Origin: Calditrichota bacterium
GTDB lineage: Bacteria; Calditrichota; Calditrichia; RBG-13-44-9; J042
Length of the DNA stretch: 39,782 nucleotides
NCBI GenBank assembly: GCA_003696445.1
Contig: RFHE01000269.1
Span: 1 to 39,782 of the forward strand
Direction: 5' to 3'
Part shown: positions 36,518 through 39,782 of the stretch, piece after piece
How positions within the stretch are numbered: position 1 is the stretch's first letter
Layout: the number at the start of each line of letters is the position of its first letter
Translations under genes and position numbers: made by a program
Notes under the pieces: generated by a model
What the model was told of the DNA's origin: nothing
Database searches by the model: none
The model's input: the letters and a program-made list of their open reading frames with translations, nothing else

Positions 36518-38356
36518 ATGTGCGGCATTGCAGGATTCATTGACTCGCAGCTTTCAGTGGACGAAGCCATAGCTTTGCTTACCGGCATGCTGCGTGCGAT
36601 CGCCCATCGGGGACCCGATTTCAGGGGCCAATGGCAGGCCGCCCCGGTTTTTTTGGGCCACAACCGATTGAGCATTATCGACGTGTCCGAGGCGGGACAC
36701 CAGCCCATGCACTACCGGCAGGCGGTGATTGTTTACAACGGGGAGGTGTACAACTACGTCGAATTGCGGCAACAATTGCAGGCGCTGGGCTACCGGTTCT
36801 CCAGCGATTCGGACACCGAGGTCATTCTGGCTGCCTACCACGCCTGGGGTCAGCGGTGCGTGGAAAAATTTGTCGGCATGTGGGCTTTTGCCCTCTGGGA
36901 TATCGAAAAACAGCTGCTGTTTTGCAGTCGGGATCGCTTTGGCATCAAGCCCTTTTACTTTATTCACCGCGATCAGCGCTTCTATTTTGCCTCCGAGTAC
37001 AAGGCGCTGAAACCGAGCCCCCTGTTCAGCGCCCGGCTGAATCTGCCCCAGATTTACCGCACTTTACAACTGGGCTGGATTGCCCATCCCAGCGAAACCT
37101 TTTTTCACTGCGTGCAAGCTCTGCCTCCGGCGCACAATCTGGTTTTTCAGAATGGGCGCCTGAAGGTTTACCGGTACTGGGATATCGACCCCGAAGCCAA
37201 CCTGGCGGGATTGCCGCCGGAAGAGAAGAAAGCCCGTTTTCGCGAGCTTTTTCTGCAGAGCGTGCGCCAGCACATGCGCAGCGACGTGCCGGTGGGCGGC
37301 TGTCTGAGCGGTGGGTTGGACAGCTCCTCTATTGTCAGCGCCATGGCCCACCTTTATCCCGGCAGCCAGATTAAAACCTTCACCATTTTTTACACCGGTC
37401 CGGATGGGGTGGACGAGCGCCCCTGGGCCCGGCAGGTGGCCGAAGCCTACCCGGCCATTCGGCCCTACTACTACTCGCCAACCAGCGACGAGCTCCAGGC
37501 CCACCTGCTGGATTTTCTGGACACCCAGGAGGTGCCGGTACCTGGTTCTTCGCCCTTCTCCCAGTATTTTCTGATGCGCCTGGCCAGGGAACAGGGCGTT
37601 AAGGTGGTGCTGGACGGCCAGGGTGCCGATGAGTACCTGGCCGGCTATTACCACAGTTTTTACCGTTACCTGGCCGCCCGGCTCAGGCAGTTGGAATGGC
37701 TTGCCGGTCTGGCCGGCTACTGGCGGCATGTGCGGAGGCAGCGCTTCGGTGCGGGCGAGGCGCTGTCCATTTTAGCCAAAACGGCGGTCCACTGGCTGCG
37801 CGACGAAAACGCAGCCCTGAAACTGGAATATTTTTACCGTTTCCCGTTTCTCCCGGCCAGCCGGGAGGCCGCCGGCTTTGCCTTTACCACCCCCTTCGAC
37901 GGGCGATGCCGTTTCCACCAGCACCTCTATTTCCTGACCTTTTATTCGGTACTGCCCAACCTGCTCCATTTTGAGGACCGCAATTCGATGCGCTTTTCCC
38001 TGGAATCGCGGGTGCCCTTCCTGGATCACCGGCTGGTGGAGTTTGTGTTTGCCCTGGGCATGGAGGACAAAATCCATCAGGCCCAGAGCAAGTACATTTT
38101 GCGCCAGTCCCTCTCCGGCATCGTGCCCGAGCCCATCTTGCAGCGCCGGGACAAAAAGGGCTTTGTTACCCCCGGCGAAGTACGCTGGATTCGTGGACCG
38201 TTCAGACACCTGCTGGAGCAAGATTACTCCGGCCTGGACATGCTGAACCAGCGGCGGGTAAAACAACTGTTGGAGCAGTACCGAAAAGGCGACAATCGTC
38301 ACGCCAAGATGGTCTGGCGGCTGGCCATGCTCAAGCTGTGGTTGAGTCGGCTTTAG
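36518..38356 (+). CDS. asnB: Asparagine synthase (glutamine-hydrolysing)-like amidotransferase
   Basis: MCGIAGFID N-terminus; HRGPDFRGQW; FVGMWAFALWDIEKQLLFCSRDRFGIKPFYF; PVGGCLSGGLDSSSIVSAM; SRVPFLDHRLVEF. Confidence 0.95.
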   Translation: MCGIAGFIDSQLSVDEAIALLTGMLRAIAHRGPDFRGQWQAAPVFLGHNRLSIIDVSEAGHQPMHYRQAVIVYNGEVYNYVELRQQLQALGYRFSSDSDTEVILAAYHAWGQRCVEKFVGMWAFALWDIEKQLLFCSRDRFGIKPFYFIHRDQRFYFASEYKALKPSPLFSARLNLPQIYRTLQLGWIAHPSETFFHCVQALPPAHNLVFQNGRLKVYRYWDIDPEANLAGLPPEEKKARFRELFLQSVRQHMRSDVPVGGCLSGGLDSSSIVSAMAHLYPGSQIKTFTIFYTGPDGVDERPWARQVAEAYPAIRPYYYSPTSDELQAHLLDFLDTQEVPVPGSSPFSQYFLMRLAREQGVKVVLDGQGADEYLAGYYHSFYRYLAARLRQLEWLAGLAGYWRHVRRQRFGAGEALSILAKTAVHWLRDENAALKLEYFYRFPFLPASREAAGFAFTTPFDGRCRFHQHLYFLTFYSVLPNLLHFEDRNSMRFSLESRVPFLDHRLVEFVFALGMEDKIHQAQSKYILRQSLSGIVPEPILQRRDKKGFVTPGEVRWIRGPFRHLLEQDYSGLDMLNQRRVKQLLEQYRKGDNRHAKMVWRLAMLKLWLSRL

Positions 38357-39434
38357 CAGGCCTGCCGGGAAAGATCCCCTCCATCAACGCTGCCACCAAC
38401 TGCAACAATTCCTCTTCCCGGCGTTTCAACGGAAATAACGTCTGGATCCGCGCTCTGGCCCGCCGGCCCAGCCGGTCTAGGTCTGAATGCAGAGCCTTCC
38501 GGATCAGGGCTTCCAGCAAATCGGGATCCCTGCGGGGAAGCAGAAATCCGCTGTCGCCTACAATCTCGGGAAGCGCGAACACCGCCGAAGCAATGGGAAC
38601 ACACTCGCACAACATGGCCTCGCAGATGGCATTGGGTAACCCTTCCGCCATGGAAAGCTGCAGGTAAAATCGGCAGCGGCTGTACACTTCGGCCAGCTTT
38701 TCCTGGGGAACAAAGGGAATTTTTTCCAGATTGCTCAGGTCTTTTCCCATCGGATGGTCCGGCGGAACACCTAGCAACACAAACCGGTAGTCCGGGAATC
38801 GCCGGGCCATTTCCAGATACAGATCGATTCCCTTGCGGAAGTACACATCGGGAATGTCGATATTGGCTACTGCGGTAACAAAGCTGGTTGTTTCCCGCCT
38901 AATGCCTGGCAGGGGCCGAAACAGGCGATCGTCGTAGCCATTCAAAATTACCCTAACTGGCGTCCGGACGTCCGGGGCAAAGTACAGAAAGCCCTGGCGG
39001 GGGAAATCCCGGTCGTCGTATTCATAAACACTATCGACCAGGCTGCCGTGGACGGGAGCCAGAACCGTGGCGTGTTTCAGGGAGAATCGCGTAAACCAAG
39101 CCAGCGCCGGCTTGCGAAAATGTCCGTAATGGATGCTGGGAAAGGAGTGGGCATCGGTGCCGATGACGATGATCAGCACTGGAATGCGAAACATTTTGCC
39201 GAGCAATACGGGAAGAAAAGACAGGTAGCCGGCGGACTGGCAGACCATTAGGCCGGTATTCCAGACATGCCGCAGGATAAAGGAGAATTGCTGCACGATT
39301 CGCCAGGGCGTAAGCCATTTGGGAGAAGAGGAAAATTTAAACCCTACCACCGGATACCGCTTGCGCAAAATGTCTTCATCTTTCCGTACAAAGGAAGAAT
39401 AACCCAGATAAAAGTGGAGAATCTTTTTCTTCAT
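38331..39434 (-). CDS. Glycosyltransferase (GT4-like)
   Basis: VILNGYDDRLFRPLPG; FVPQEKLAEVYSRCRFYLQLSMAEGLPNAICEAMLCECVPIASAVFALPEIVGDSGFLLPRRDPDLLEALI. Confidence 0.88.
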   Translation of the reverse strand: MKKKILHFYLGYSSFVRKDEDILRKRYPVVGFKFSSSPKWLTPWRIVQQFSFILRHVWNTGLMVCQSAGYLSFLPVLLGKMFRIPVLIIVIGTDAHSFPSIHYGHFRKPALAWFTRFSLKHATVLAPVHGSLVDSVYEYDDRDFPRQGFLYFAPDVRTPVRVILNGYDDRLFRPLPGIRRETTSFVTAVANIDIPDVYFRKGIDLYLEMARRFPDYRFVLLGVPPDHPMGKDLSNLEKIPFVPQEKLAEVYSRCRFYLQLSMAEGLPNAICEAMLCECVPIASAVFALPEIVGDSGFLLPRRDPDLLEALIRKALHSDLDRLGRRARARIQTLFPLKRREEELLQLVAALMEGIFPGRPAKADSTTA

Positions 39435-39782
39435 TTTCTTTTCACCAGCACCTCAATTGAGCAGCTCTTTTACAAAAGTTGTGAAGTCTGCTAAATTATT
39501 GAAAAGGAGGAGATTGCCCAATCCTTTTTTGCCCTCGATTTAGCAGGGTTGGACAAGCGGGGGCAAGCAAAGGGAGATTGTGAAGGCCACCTGCCACCAG
39601 AAGTTTCTCTTTTTCGCTGAATGGATCGGAATGTAACCCCCCCCGGGAGGGCAATTTTTTTCCGGCCTGCGGCAAAACGATCATTTTCCTGGATTGAACA
39701 TGCCGCTGCAGGAGTGCTGTATGTGCCTACGTATGGCGCCGGCAAACAGTGCCCGATCCGACAGAGACCTTCTCAATGTAAG

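Noticed and set aside
39637-39644. C8 homopolymer in the terminal non-coding stretch, as a phase-variation tract
   Set aside because: Short, and not clearly within a gene or promoter visible in this window.

Overview
The window is bacterial chromosomal DNA from an unidentified lineage. It is dominated by a long co-directional flagellar export, motor and hook gene cluster at about 8.69-27.82 kb. The order is fliK, flgD, a flagellar operon protein of the TIGR02530 type, flgE, flbD, motA, motB, fliL, fliM, fliN, fliO, fliP, fliQ, fliR, flhB, flhA, flhF, flhG, a small membrane protein, then fliA. Upstream lie a pair of M16 peptidases (the first cut by the window edge), a tRNA-Phe(GAA) with a terminator, hflK/hflC, a DAACS-type dicarboxylate symporter, an aminotransferase and a reverse-strand Mth938/DUF498-like gene. 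Downstream of fliA is a tightly packed, less familiar gene set at about 27.97-34.53 kb: a small charged protein, an HDOD protein, a GAF histidine kinase, an AMIN-like/TPR/TM protein with a conserved-looking C-terminal helical motif, a second FliK-like protein, and a receiver-kinase fusion whose ATP-binding boxes look degenerate. I regard this as the best candidate for a poorly described flagellum-associated system. The window ends with a surface polysaccharide region (flippase, asparagine synthase-like, glycosyltransferase). Two promoter motifs were found by eye: TGGCAC-N5-TTGC (sigma-54 type) directly before motB, and TAAA-N15-GCCGATGA (sigma-28/FliA type) directly before flbD-motA. No CRISPR arrays, rRNA genes or transposons were recognised. 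All family assignments come from reading the translated sequences; no database search was run.
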